Assembly (NCBI GenBank): GCA_022793335.1
Contig: JAAWCQ010000007.1
Location: 1-64,000, forward strand
Reading direction: 5' to 3'
From: Clostridia bacterium
Lineage (GTDB): Bacteria; Bacillota; Clostridia; Christensenellales; UBA1242
DNA: 64,000 nucleotides
In this document: positions 8,753 through 17,235 of the stretch, in pieces
Layout of the letters: every line of letters begins with the position of its first letter
How positions within the stretch are numbered: the first letter of the stretch is position 1
Translations under genes and position numbers: made by a program
The notes under the pieces: model-generated
Database searches by the model: none
The model's input: only the letters and a program-made list of their open reading frames with translations
What the model was told of the DNA's origin: nothing

Positions 8753-10033
8753 ATGAAAATTGGTGTGATGACTTTAGGGTGCAAAGTAAACAAATATGAA
8801 AGTGATGCACTCATAAACAAACTTGAAAACCTTGGATTTGAAACGACAGACAAACTCGAGCCTGCCGATATTTATGTTATCAACACTTGTGCAGTCACAG
8901 CAGAGGCCGAAAAAAAGTCAAGACAGATGATTGCAAGGTGCCGAAGGTATAACGCAAACGGGAAAATATTTATATGCGGCTGTGCTTCTCAGCACAATGG
9001 AAAACAGTTTTTAGATAAGAATGTTGAAGTGGTTGTTGGCACAAGTGGAAAGCTTAAAATAATTGATTTTATTGAAAATTTAGCCCAAAATAATGAAAAT
9101 TATCAAAAAAACAGCGAAAAAATTGAAGATTTGCCTTGTTTTTATCAAGATGACATGCAGGCAAAGCAAAGTCGAACACGCGCTTACATAAAAATTCAAG
9201 ATGGTTGCAACAACTTTTGCTCTTATTGTATTATCCCATATTTAAGGGGAAGAAGCAGGTCAAGAGAGCTTGACTCTATATTAAATGAAGCGAAAAACTT
9301 GGGTGAGGATATCAAAGAAATTGTGCTTACAGGAATAAATGTGACTGATTATAAAATTGATGGAAAAATGGGGCTTTTGACACTTTTAGAGGCACTTGAT
9401 GGGCTTGGAAAAAGACTTCGTTTAAGCTCAATGGAAGACACGCTTATCAGTGAAGAATTTGCAAAAGGGCTTGCAAAGCTTAAAAACTTTTGTCCGCATT
9501 TTCACCTTTCATTACAAAGTGGATGTGACAGTGTTTTAAAGAGGATGAACAGGCATTACACGGCAGAACAGTTTGCCCAGTCTGTAAAGCTTCTTCGCAA
9601 ATATTTTCCTGACGCTGCCATAACAACTGATGTCATTGTCGGTTTTCCGCAAGAGAGTGAGGAAGAATTTCAAAAGACTTATGATTTTGTTGAAAAGGTA
9701 GGCTTCAGCCAGCTCCATATCTTCAAATATTCTCAAAGAGAGGGGACGGCGGCAGTCAAACTATATAAAGATGTTCCGTTTGCAATCAAACAATCTCGAC
9801 TTGAACGCCTTGAAAAGCTGAATGAGAAACTTAAAGAGAAGTTTCTTTCTGACAATAACGCAGGAGAGGTGTTGTTTGAAGAAAAAGACGGAAAGTTTTA
9901 TGTAGGTTATACAAAAAATTATATTCGTTGTTTTGTTGAAAGCAAAAAGTCTCTTACAAATCAAATTCATTCTGTCAAATTTGAAGAAAAATATAAAGAT
10001 GGCATGCTTGCAAAGCTTATCTTAAAAAAATAA
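8753..10033 (+). CDS. mtaB: tRNA t6A37 methylthiotransferase MtaB
   Basis: A radical-SAM enzyme that adds a methylthio group to t6A at position 37 of tRNAs decoding ANN codons. The N-terminal UPF0004 domain supplies three cysteines for one Fe-S cluster (TLGCKVNKYES, NTCAVT, CGCAS). The radical-SAM cluster is CNNFCSYC, followed by IIPYLRGRSRSRE. The C-terminal 60 residues are a TRAM-like RNA-binding domain. The ATG at 8753 matches the family start; in-frame ATG 8747 and TTG 8723 are alternatives, and none has a clear ribosome site. rpsU follows, the same order as yqeV-rpsU in Bacillus. Confidence 0.92.
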   Translation: MKIGVMTLGCKVNKYESDALINKLENLGFETTDKLEPADIYVINTCAVTAEAEKKSRQMIARCRRYNANGKIFICGCASQHNGKQFLDKNVEVVVGTSGKLKIIDFIENLAQNNENYQKNSEKIEDLPCFYQDDMQAKQSRTRAYIKIQDGCNNFCSYCIIPYLRGRSRSRELDSILNEAKNLGEDIKEIVLTGINVTDYKIDGKMGLLTLLEALDGLGKRLRLSSMEDTLISEEFAKGLAKLKNFCPHFHLSLQSGCDSVLKRMNRHYTAEQFAQSVKLLRKYFPDAAITTDVIVGFPQESEEEFQKTYDFVEKVGFSQLHIFKYSQREGTAAVKLYKDVPFAIKQSRLERLEKLNEKLKEKFLSDNNAGEVLFEEKDGKFYVGYTKNYIRCFVESKKSLTNQIHSVKFEEKYKDGMLAKLILKK

Positions 10034-10053
10034 AATAAATTTTGCCTTTCTGC

Positions 10054-10082
10054 TTGACAAAAGCGGAGATAAAAATTATAAT
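10054..10082 (+). promoter_or_regulatory. Consensus promoter for rpsU
   Basis: TTGACA (10054-10059), a 17-base spacer and TATAAT (10077-10082), a perfect match to the housekeeping consensus. Confidence 0.85.
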
Positions 10083-10118
10083 AAGATAGATTTTACAAAT
10101 TAGAAGGTGGTGAGAAGA

Positions 10119-10301
10119 TTGACAACTGTTAAAGTGGGCGAAAATGAAACTCTTGAAAGTGCGCTTAAAAGATTTAAAAGAAAGTGCCAAAAAGATGGTA
10201 TCATTGGTGACATCAGAAGAAAAGAAGCCTATGACAAGCCTAGTGTAGCTAAAAAGAAGAAAAGAGAAGCTGCAAGAAAAAGAGCAAGAAAGAGAGGCTA
10301 A
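10119..10301 (+). CDS. rpsU: 30S ribosomal protein S21
   Basis: A small, very basic ribosomal protein of the 30S platform near the 3' end of 16S r[23 protein letters not shown] and the Lys/Arg-rich C terminus ([16 protein letters not shown]) are diagnostic. The TTG at 10119 is the best start: AGAAGGTGG lies at the right distance before it, and the protein then begins at the family position with 60 residues. The GTG codons at 10107 and 10110 lie inside the ribosome site. It is driven by the consensus promoter just upstream. The hairpin GCAAAAC-CACA-GTTTTGC at 10315-10332, without a T run, separates it from rplS. Confidence 0.95.
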   Translation: MTTVKVGENETLESALKRFKRKCQKDGIIGDIRRKEAYDKPSVAKKKKREAARKRARKRG

Positions 10302-10366
10302 AAGTTAATCTTTGGCAAAACCACAGTTTTGCATAATTAAACTATACTATTAAAAGGAGAATAATA

Positions 10367-10720
10367 ATGGCTAACATTATAGACCAAATCGAGAAGGAAA
10401 ACATGAAAGAAACTTTCCCTGAATTTAATGTCGGTGATACTGTTAAAGTTGGCGTTAAAATCAAAGAAGGCGACAAAGAAAGAATCCAAGGCTATGAAGG
10501 TGTTGTTATCGCTCGCAAAAACGGCGGCGTAAGAGAAACTTTCACTGTAAGAAAAATTTCTAATGGCGTTGGCGTTGAAAGAACTTTCCCTATTCACTCA
10601 CCACTTGTTGCAAGTGTTGAAGTTGTAAGAAAAGGTAAGCCAAGAAGAGCAAAATTATATTATGTTCGTGACCTTACTGGAAAAGCTGCGAAGATTAAGT
10701 CAGCAGATGCAAACAGATAA
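10367..10720 (+). CDS. rplS: 50S ribosomal protein L19
   Basis: L19 sits at the 30S-50S interface and forms part of the B8 bridge. The signature is clear: [47 protein letters not shown] and the C-terminal [19 protein letters not shown]. At 117 residues it has the usual length. A strong ribosome site (AAAAGGAGA) precedes the ATG. In many Firmicutes rplS follows rimM-trmD, but here it stands after rpsU with no trmD nearby. The palindromic terminator at 10728 ends the unit. Confidence 0.96.
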   Translation: MANIIDQIEKENMKETFPEFNVGDTVKVGVKIKEGDKERIQGYEGVVIARKNGGVRETFTVRKISNGVGVERTFPIHSPLVASVEVVRKGKPRRAKLYYVRDLTGKAAKIKSADANR

Positions 10721-10727
10721 TAAAATT

Positions 10728-10751
10728 GCAGTCAAAATTGACTGCTTTTTT
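10728..10751 (+). terminator. Intrinsic terminator of rplS
   Basis: GCAGTCAAAATTGACTGC is a perfect 18-base palindrome followed by TTTTTTG. Confidence 0.9.
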
Positions 10752-10871
10752 GTTTTGGCAAAAAAAGACATATTAAAGCTTACAAAAATTGAATATGATT
10801 TATTTCGGTATATCGTATGACATTATTCAATTTATGAGGGATAATTGATTTGTTAGCACAGGAGAAAAATT

Positions 10872-11555
10872 ATGCTTGAAGAAGAAATCAAAGAATTTAT
10901 TGCCACACATACTGATGAAAAAAAGGCAAGGTTTGATGAGGGGCTTATCTCATCAAGCTATGAAATAAAAGGTATAAGCATGAGTGACATGAACGCCTAT
11001 GCCAAAGAATTGGCAAAGCGAGGTGTTGACATTGAAAAAATGCCACTTTCATGCCATGAAGAAATATTGCTTGCTGGAATGACACTTGCTTATTCAAAAC
11101 TTTCGCCAAAAGACAAGGTGGAAAAACTTAAAAAGCTTTTGCCTTATATTGACAACTGGGCAACTTGCGACATGATAGTTTCAAGACTTAAAGGCATTGA
11201 AAGCGAGAGGGAGTTTTTTATAGAACTGCTTCACTCAAACAGACCTTTCTATATTCGAGTGGGCATTGTTTGGCTTATGAAATTTGAGCTTAAAAAGGAT
11301 GTAATTAAGACAGTAAATCTTTTAAACGACAATGTGAAAAACACCAATTATTATGTTGAAATGGCTCTTGCTTGGTGCTATGCCGAGGCAATGATAGTTG
11401 AATTTGACTATATGATTGAGTTTGTTCAAAGACTTGAAAGATATGTGGTGAGAAATCGCACCTTGCAGAAAGCGACTGAATCTTTCAGAATAAGTGATGA
11501 GCGCAAGAAAGAGGTAAGGGCTCTTCGCAGCAGATTGCTTGGCATGGAAATATAA
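10872..11555 (+). CDS. AlkD-like DNA alkylation repair protein
   Basis: A 227-residue helical-repeat protein resembling the AlkC/AlkD DNA glycosylases. LLPYIDNWATCDMIVSRLKG (about residues 91-110) matches the D.WA.CD segment that contains the family's functional Trp and Asp. FYIRVGIVWLMKFEL is the next HEAT-like repeat, and YYVEMALAWCYAEA matches the conserved AWALRE-like region. Such proteins excise cationic alkylpurines such as 3-methyladenine or 7-methylguanine without flipping the base. AGGAGAAAAATT precedes the ATG. The gene is alone between two terminators. Confidence 0.8.
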   Translation: MLEEEIKEFIATHTDEKKARFDEGLISSSYEIKGISMSDMNAYAKELAKRGVDIEKMPLSCHEEILLAGMTLAYSKLSPKDKVEKLKKLLPYIDNWATCDMIVSRLKGIESEREFFIELLHSNRPFYIRVGIVWLMKFELKKDVIKTVNLLNDNVKNTNYYVEMALAWCYAEAMIVEFDYMIEFVQRLERYVVRNRTLQKATESFRISDERKKEVRALRSRLLGMEI

Positions 11556-11602
11556 AAATTTTCATCGAAAGTAATTTTAATTAAATTGATTAAATATTAA
11601 GA

Positions 11603-11627
11603 GATAGACAAATTTTGTCTGTCTTTT
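11603..11627 (+). terminator. Intrinsic terminator after the AlkD-like gene
   Basis: AGATAGACAAA pairs with TTTTGTCTGTCT, with one G-T wobble, followed by TTTTT. Confidence 0.75.
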
Positions 11628-11681
11628 TATTTTGTTTGGAAATAGAAGAAAATTATGTTATCATTGTACTTGGAGAAAATT

Positions 11682-13211
11682 ATGTATTCAAAAGTTTTAA
11701 GTTTTGGGTTGAAGGGCATTGAGGGCTTTCCGATTGATGTTGAAACAGATGTCAGCAATGGACTTCCACATTTTGAAGTAGTGGGGCTTGCAGATACGGC
11801 TATTAAAGAGGCTAAAGAAAGAGTGCGAAATGCCATAAGAAACTCTGGCTTTGAATATCCGATAAAGAAAATCACCATCAATTTGGCACCAGCTGATGTC
11901 AAAAAAGAGGGGGCTCTTTATGACCTTGCTATAGCTATTGCCATTCTTTCTTGTGATGATGAGATGGAATTAAAACATGAAAAAGATTATGTTTACATAG
12001 GCGAGCTTTCTTTTGACGGAAGCGTGAAAAGGGTGAAAGGCATTTTGCCTCTTTTGATTTCTGCAAGAACAAGCGGCTTTAAAAAATTTATCATTCCATT
12101 TGACAATCTTCAAGAAGCAAGTTTCATTTCAGGAATTGAAGTTTATGGCGTAAAATCTTTGATAGAAACAACTCGGTTTTTAAAAGGTGAGGAAGAAATA
12201 GCACCTGTCAAGACCTGCACTTTTGATGAGGTGACTAAGAATGGAAAAATTGGCATGGATTTTTGCCATGTTAAAGGTCAAGCCATGGCAAAGCGAGCAC
12301 TTGAAATAGCAGCGGCTGGCGGGCATAACCTTATAATGATTGGGCCTCCAGGCAGCGGAAAAAGCATGCTTGCAAAGTGCTTTCCTTCAATTTTGCCAGA
12401 CCTTACATTTGATGAAGCACTTGAAGTGACAAAAATACATTCAATAGCGGGTGAGCTTGACCAAACGCAGGGCATTGTCTCGACAAGACCTTTCAGAAGC
12501 CCACACCATACAGCATCCACTGTATCACTTACAGGTGGCGGAAGCAACAGCAAGCCGGGCGAAATTTCGCTTGCTGACCATGGCGTGCTTTTCTTGGATG
12601 AATTTCCAGAATATACAAGACATACAATAGAGACGCTGCGTCAACCACTTGAAGACGGAATAATTACTGTTGCTCGTTCAAATGCAACAATTGTATATCC
12701 TGCAAACTTTACTATGATTGCCAGCATGAACCCATGTCCATGCGGTAACTATGGCTCAAAAGATAAAGAATGCAAGTGTTCGCCAAGCCAAATTACTAAA
12801 TATTTGGCTAAACTTTCAGGGCCAATTATGGACAGAATAGACATTCACATCGAGGTAGAAAATGTCACTTATGACCAGCTTAAAAGCGAAGAGCTTGAAG
12901 AGTGTTCTGAAGATATCAAAAAGCGGGTGGACAGGGCAAGAGAAATTCAACTTAAAAGGTTTGCCGAAAGCGGAAATTATTGCAATGCAAAGATGAGCGC
13001 ACCTCAAACTCGAAAATATTGCAAACTTGACGCAAAGGGTGAAATCATGCTTAGAAATGCCTTTGAAAAATTGAAACTGAGTGCAAGGGCACATGACCGA
13101 ATACTTAAAGTAGCAAGAACAATTGCTGACCTTGAAGGCAGCGAAAATATTCAGCCAAGCCATATCGCAGAAGCAATATCTTACAGAACATTGGACAGAA
13201 AATATTGGTAA
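11682..13211 (+). CDS. comM: YifB/ComM-family Mg-chelatase-like AAA+ ATPase
   Basis: ComM-type proteins are hexameric helicases that promote branch migration when incoming DNA recombines during natural transformation. The N-terminal domain is typical (VLSFGLKGIEGFPIDVE, VGLADTAIKEAKERVRNAI, NLAPADVKKEGALYDL). The Walker A is GPPGSGKSMLAKC near residue 215; the Walker B region is GVLFLDEFPE, and ASMNPCPCGNYG carries the family zinc-type cysteines. The C terminus (RTIADLEGSENIQPSHIAEAI) is standard. The ATG at 11682 has TTGGAGAAAA before it and starts at the family position; the in-frame ATG at 11655 has no ribosome site. dprA follows after 139 bases, a typical Firmicutes pairing. Confidence 0.92.
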   Translation: MYSKVLSFGLKGIEGFPIDVETDVSNGLPHFEVVGLADTAIKEAKERVRNAIRNSGFEYPIKKITINLAPADVKKEGALYDLAIAIAILSCDDEMELKHEKDYVYIGELSFDGSVKRVKGILPLLISARTSGFKKFIIPFDNLQEASFISGIEVYGVKSLIETTRFLKGEEEIAPVKTCTFDEVTKNGKIGMDFCHVKGQAMAKRALEIAAAGGHNLIMIGPPGSGKSMLAKCFPSILPDLTFDEALEVTKIHSIAGELDQTQGIVSTRPFRSPHHTASTVSLTGGGSNSKPGEISLADHGVLFLDEFPEYTRHTIETLRQPLEDGIITVARSNATIVYPANFTMIASMNPCPCGNYGSKDKECKCSPSQITKYLAKLSGPIMDRIDIHIEVENVTYDQLKSEELEECSEDIKKRVDRAREIQLKRFAESGNYCNAKMSAPQTRKYCKLDAKGEIMLRNAFEKLKLSARAHDRILKVARTIADLEGSENIQPSHIAEAISYRTLDRKYW

Positions 13212-13350
13212 AACAGCTTAAAATGCCTTAAAAATGATGAATTTTATGTAAAATAGACATTTTAGTTGCCCATTTGCTGCAAAAAGTGTTAATATTACAA
13301 GAAGTATGAATTTGCTTAAAAATAGAGAAAAAGGGGAATAAGGTGAAGAG

Positions 13351-14433
13351 ATGAGTGAACTTAAAAGCTTGATTATTTTTCTTTCACAATATGATTTGAC
13401 AAGTGCAAAGATTTGCAACATTCTTGATGTGCTTGCCAAGCCTTCTATCTCTGCTTTTAAAAAATCAAAAAATCAATTTAAAAATTTGATAAATGAAAAA
13501 GTCTTAAATAAAATGCTTGATTGTGCAGACGAGGCAATCGTGCATACCTATACTTTAAATCTTGCCAATAAAGGCATTAAAATTGTTACAAAATTTGATG
13601 AAGATTTTCCAAGACAATTGCAAGACCTTCCTGATGCACCTGTAATTTTGTATTATATGGGAGATTTGAATTTGGTAAATACTCAAACTCTTGCCGTTGT
13701 TGGCACAAGAAAACCTTCAAATTATGGATACATGGTCACCGAAAGACTGGTGAGAGATGCCACAAGTGCTGGTATAACCATTGTAAGTGGACTGGCTTAT
13801 GGGGTGGACTCGATTGCTCATCGAAAATGTCTTGAGCTTGGTGGAAAGACCATTGCTGTTTTAGGTGGCGGCTTTGAGCATATTTATCCGCTTGAGCATC
13901 ATTCTCTTGCGATGGAAATTGCTGAAAAAGGACTGCTTTTAAGTGAATACAGACCAAAAATGAATGCGACAAAATATACCTTTCCAACAAGAAATCGCAT
14001 AGTGGCTGGGCTTAGTGATGGCGTGCTTATCACAGAGGCTGGCATTAAAAGCGGAACGATACATACAAAAGATTTTGCACTGGAATATGGCAAAAATATC
14101 TATGCTGTGCCAGGAAATATTGACAGCCCAAACAGCGAGCTTACAAATCAAATTATCAAGTATGGTCAAGCTGCCTGCGTTACACAAAGTGATGATATTT
14201 TGAGAGATTATCAAAACTTAAATAACAAAGAAAATGTTGTTCAGCCATCGTTTTTTGATGCAAGTGATGAAGAGAAAATAATAATAGAATGTCTTAAAGA
14301 TGGAATGAAATCAATTGACGAATTGACAAAAAAATGCAAACTTTCAATGAATATCTTTAATACTTGTTTGACAACTTTGGAAATAAGTGGAATAATTAAA
14401 AGATTGCCAGGCGGCGTGGTCGCCTTAAACTGA
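13351..14433 (+). CDS. dprA: DNA processing protein DprA (Smf)
   Basis: DprA binds incoming single-stranded DNA during transformation and loads RecA onto it. The Rossmann-like core is clear: LAVVGTRKPSNYG, TIVSGLAYGVDSIAHRKCLE, GGKTIAVLGGGFEHIYPLEH, FPTRNRIVAGLSDGVLITEAG and GKNIYAVPGNIDSPNS. At 360 residues it has the usual length, with a short N-terminal helical region and a C-terminal winged-helix-like domain (DELTKKCKLSMNIFNTCLTTLE). AATAAGGTGAAGAG precedes the ATG. topA begins 13 bases after the stop, so the two are probably co-transcribed. Confidence 0.95.
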   Translation: MSELKSLIIFLSQYDLTSAKICNILDVLAKPSISAFKKSKNQFKNLINEKVLNKMLDCADEAIVHTYTLNLANKGIKIVTKFDEDFPRQLQDLPDAPVILYYMGDLNLVNTQTLAVVGTRKPSNYGYMVTERLVRDATSAGITIVSGLAYGVDSIAHRKCLELGGKTIAVLGGGFEHIYPLEHHSLAMEIAEKGLLLSEYRPKMNATKYTFPTRNRIVAGLSDGVLITEAGIKSGTIHTKDFALEYGKNIYAVPGNIDSPNSELTNQIIKYGQAACVTQSDDILRDYQNLNNKENVVQPSFFDASDEEKIIIECLKDGMKSIDELTKKCKLSMNIFNTCLTTLEISGIIKRLPGGVVALN

Positions 14434-14446
14434 AGCGGAGGAAATT

Positions 14447-16531
14447 TTGAAATTAGTAATAATAGAATCACCTTTTAAAAGAGAAGCTTTGAAAAAATAT
14501 CTTGGAAACGGATATGAAGTTTTTGCCACAAAGGGCCATATTCGCGACCTTCCTGCCAAGAGTTTTGGAATTGATTTGAGAAATAATTTTGAGCCTAAGT
14601 ATGAAATAGTGCCAGATAAAAAAGATTTGATTAAAGAGCTTAAGGCCAAAGCTGACAAGGCAGAAGATGTCTTAATCGCAACCGACCCCGACCGAGAAGG
14701 CGAGGCGATTTCATGGCATGTTGCAAATATTTTGGGCTTTGATAAGGATAAAACTTGCCGTATTGAGTTTAACGAAATCTCAAAGAAAGCGGTGACTAAG
14801 GCTCTTGAAAAACCAAGAAAGATTGATATTAAATTGGTGGATGCGCAACAGGCACGAAGGGTGCTTGACAGGCTTGTGGGCTATAAAGTTTCACCAATTC
14901 TTTGCAAAAAGATTGCGCCAAAGCTTAGCGCGGGAAGGGTGCAATCGGTGGCTCTTAAACTGGTTGTTGACAGAGAAATTGAAATTGAAAAGTTTGTTCC
15001 AGAAGAATACTGGACTGTAAATGCCTTTCTTAAAAAGGGTGCAAGTCAGATAAAAGCGACTCTTGCCACCTTTAAGAAAAAGAAATTTGTCCCAAAAAAT
15101 AAAGAAGAGGTGGATAAGCTTCTCGAAGATGTAAAAGACAAAGATTTTGTTGTCAAAGAAGTGAAAAAGTCAAAGACAAAATCTCATGCTCCAGCTCCTT
15201 TCACAACAAGTACTATGCAGCAGGATGCGCTCAACAAGCTTGGCATGAGCCTTGCAAAAACCTCTTCTGCAGCACAGCAGTTATATGAAGGTGTTGACGT
15301 AAAAGGTGAGGGCAAAATTGCTCTTATTACCTATATCCGTACTGACTCTGTTCGTGTTTCAGCGGATGCGCAAAATGCCTGCCGTGAGTATATTAAAAAC
15401 AAGTTTGGAAGCGAATTTGTCCCTGAAAAACCAAACATATATCACACCAAAGACTCAGCTCAAGACGCGCACGAAGCCATAAGACCAATTACTATGGATA
15501 TCACGCCAGAGCTCGCTAAAGAAACCTTATCAAATGATAACTATCGTCTTTATAAACTCATCTATGAACGCTTCTTGGCGTCTCAGATGACCGAAGCTGA
15601 ATATGCCTCTGTATCAGTAAACTTTGACTGCGAAAACTATGGCTTTAAAGTCAACGGAAAGACTATGGAGTTTCCTGGATATACCAGCGTATATAAGGAA
15701 TTTGTTGAAGATGACAGTAAGGAAGGCATGGCAGGAAAACTTCCAAAACTTGAAGAGGGCGAGATATTGCCTTGTGAAAAGATTTTGCCAGAACAAAAAT
15801 TTACCAAGCCTCCAACAAGATATACAGAAGCAAGTCTTGTCAAGGCTATGGAAGAAAAAGGGATTGGAAGACCAGCAACTTATGCTGCAACAATTACCAT
15901 CTTACAGTCAAGAAAGTATACAATAAAAGAAAGCAAATATTTGGTGCCAACAGAGCTTGGTCGAAAAATTACAGCATATCTTGACCAGTTTTTCAGTGGT
16001 GTAATCAATGTGAAATTCACCGCTTATATGGAAGGCAGACTTGACGATATTGCTGTCAAAGAGGAAGACTGGCACAGTGTTGTTTCAAGTTTTTGGAACG
16101 GTTTTGAACATCTTCTTGAAAGGGCTGATGCAAGCTCGCTTACTATGAAAGAGCCTCCAAAAGAGACTGACATAGTGTGTGAAAAATGCGGAAGTAAAAT
16201 GCTTATAAGAACGGGCAAATTTGGTGAGTTTTTGGCTTGCTCAAATTTCCCAAAATGTAAAAATACAAGACCGATGGAAACTGCTAAAAAGATTGTTGGA
16301 AAATGTCCTGAATGCGGTGCTGACATGGTAGAACGAAAAAGCAAGAGGGGCAAACTTTATTATTCATGCGACCGCTATCCTGATTGCAAGTTTATGAGCT
16401 GGGATGCCACAACAGGCGAAAAATGTCCAAAATGCAAAAGCCCAATTATAATGAAAGGCAAACAAGAAAGATGCAGCAATCATGATTGCGATTATGTCAA
16501 GCCAAAAAATGACGAAAAAACTGATGCTTGA
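14447..16531 (+). CDS. topA: DNA topoisomerase I
   Basis: A type IA topoisomerase that relaxes negative supercoils. The N-terminal TOPRIM domain has LVIIESPFKREALKKYLG and IATDPDREGEAISWH with acidic metal ligands. The active-site Tyr lies in ITYIRTDSVRVS, and QDAHEAIRPI and GIGRPATYA are standard motifs. The C terminus carries three four-cysteine zinc ribbons (CEKCGSKM...CSNFPKC; CPECGADM...CDRYPDC; CPKCKSPI...CSNHDC). The start is a TTG with GCGGAGGAAA at good spacing, and the protein begins at the family position. The 694 residues match the usual length. Linkage to dprA is common in Firmicutes. Confidence 0.96.
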   Translation: MKLVIIESPFKREALKKYLGNGYEVFATKGHIRDLPAKSFGIDLRNNFEPKYEIVPDKKDLIKELKAKADKAEDVLIATDPDREGEAISWHVANILGFDKDKTCRIEFNEISKKAVTKALEKPRKIDIKLVDAQQARRVLDRLVGYKVSPILCKKIAPKLSAGRVQSVALKLVVDREIEIEKFVPEEYWTVNAFLKKGASQIKATLATFKKKKFVPKNKEEVDKLLEDVKDKDFVVKEVKKSKTKSHAPAPFTTSTMQQDALNKLGMSLAKTSSAAQQLYEGVDVKGEGKIALITYIRTDSVRVSADAQNACREYIKNKFGSEFVPEKPNIYHTKDSAQDAHEAIRPITMDITPELAKETLSNDNYRLYKLIYERFLASQMTEAEYASVSVNFDCENYGFKVNGKTMEFPGYTSVYKEFVEDDSKEGMAGKLPKLEEGEILPCEKILPEQKFTKPPTRYTEASLVKAMEEKGIGRPATYAATITILQSRKYTIKESKYLVPTELGRKITAYLDQFFSGVINVKFTAYMEGRLDDIAVKEEDWHSVVSSFWNGFEHLLERADASSLTMKEPPKETDIVCEKCGSKMLIRTGKFGEFLACSNFPKCKNTRPMETAKKIVGKCPECGADMVERKSKRGKLYYSCDRYPDCKFMSWDATTGEKCPKCKSPIIMKGKQERCSNHDCDYVKPKNDEKTDA

Positions 16532-16641
16532 TTTAAATTTGATTTTAGTATCACATTTTAAGAAAAAAAGAAAAGAAAGAATTGAAGTTTTAAAAAAAAA
16601 TTATAAATAAAAAATTATAACAAAATAGAAAATATAGAAAA

Positions 16642-16682
16642 TGCGGAAAATCCGCAAAAAAGAAGCGAAAGCAAAATCGCTT
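16642..16682 (+). promoter_or_regulatory. Two consecutive hairpins in the hslV leader
   Basis: TGCGGAAAATCCGCA (16642-16656) is a perfect palindrome. AAGCGA (16663-16668) pairs with TCGCTT (16677-16682), ending just before the AGGGGG ribosome site. No T run follows, so these are unlikely to be terminators. They could affect translation of the protease operon. No CIRCE element is seen. Confidence 0.45.
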
Positions 16683-16693
16683 AGGGGGATAAT

Positions 16694-17233
16694 ATGGAAA
16701 GTATGTTTAGAGGCACAACCATTTGTGGAGTAAAACGAGATGGAAAGATTGCAATTGCAGGTGACGGTCAAGTTACACTTTCAGAAAGCGTGATATTTAA
16801 GTCAAATGCACATAAGGTGCGCAGAATTTATGATGACAAAGTGGTCATTGGTTTTGCCGGCTCGGTAGCAGACGCTTTTTCACTGTGTGAAAGATTTGAA
16901 AATATGCTTAATAAATTTTCAGGCAATCTTATGAGAAGTGCAGTAGAGCTCGCTGGCACTTGGCGAGAGGATAAAGCGTCAAGACAGCTTAATGCTATGA
17001 TGATTGTTGCCGATAAAGACAAACTTTTGATTGTAAGTGGCACTGGTGAAGTTATTGAGCCAGATGATGATGTTTGTGCAATTGGCTCTGGTGGAAATTA
17101 TGCACTTTCTGCTGCAAAGGCACTTAAGCAAAACACCGACCTTTCTGCAAAGGAAATTGCCACTAAGGCACTTGAAATTGCAGGTCAAATTTGCGTATTC
17201 ACAAATGACCATATTACTGTTGAGGAGGTTTAA
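16694..17233 (+). CDS. hslV: ATP-dependent protease peptidase subunit HslV
   Basis: The proteasome-like peptidase ring of the HslUV protease. Diagnostic segments are [36 protein letters not shown] and [16 protein letters not shown]. The catalytic N-terminal Thr would be exposed by removing a seven-residue leader (MESMFRG). This is longer than the single Met of E. coli HslV and resembles the extended N termini of several Firmicutes homologues. A start at the Met four codons in is possible, but AGGGGG is best placed for the ATG at 16694. hslU follows after two bases. Confidence 0.95.
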   Translation: MESMFRGTTICGVKRDGKIAIAGDGQVTLSESVIFKSNAHKVRRIYDDKVVIGFAGSVADAFSLCERFENMLNKFSGNLMRSAVELAGTWREDKASRQLNAMMIVADKDKLLIVSGTGEVIEPDDDVCAIGSGGNYALSAAKALKQNTDLSAKEIATKALEIAGQICVFTNDHITVEEV

Positions 17234-17235
17234 TC

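Noticed and set aside
10313-10348. Promoter between rpsU and rplS
   Set aside because: TATACT at 10343 has no usable -35 at 16-18 bases; the nearest TTGCAT is only eight bases away.
11655-11681. Earlier start for yifB/comM
   Set aside because: The ATG at 11655 has no ribosome site and adds nine residues not seen in the family; the ATG at 11682 has TTGGAGAAAA.
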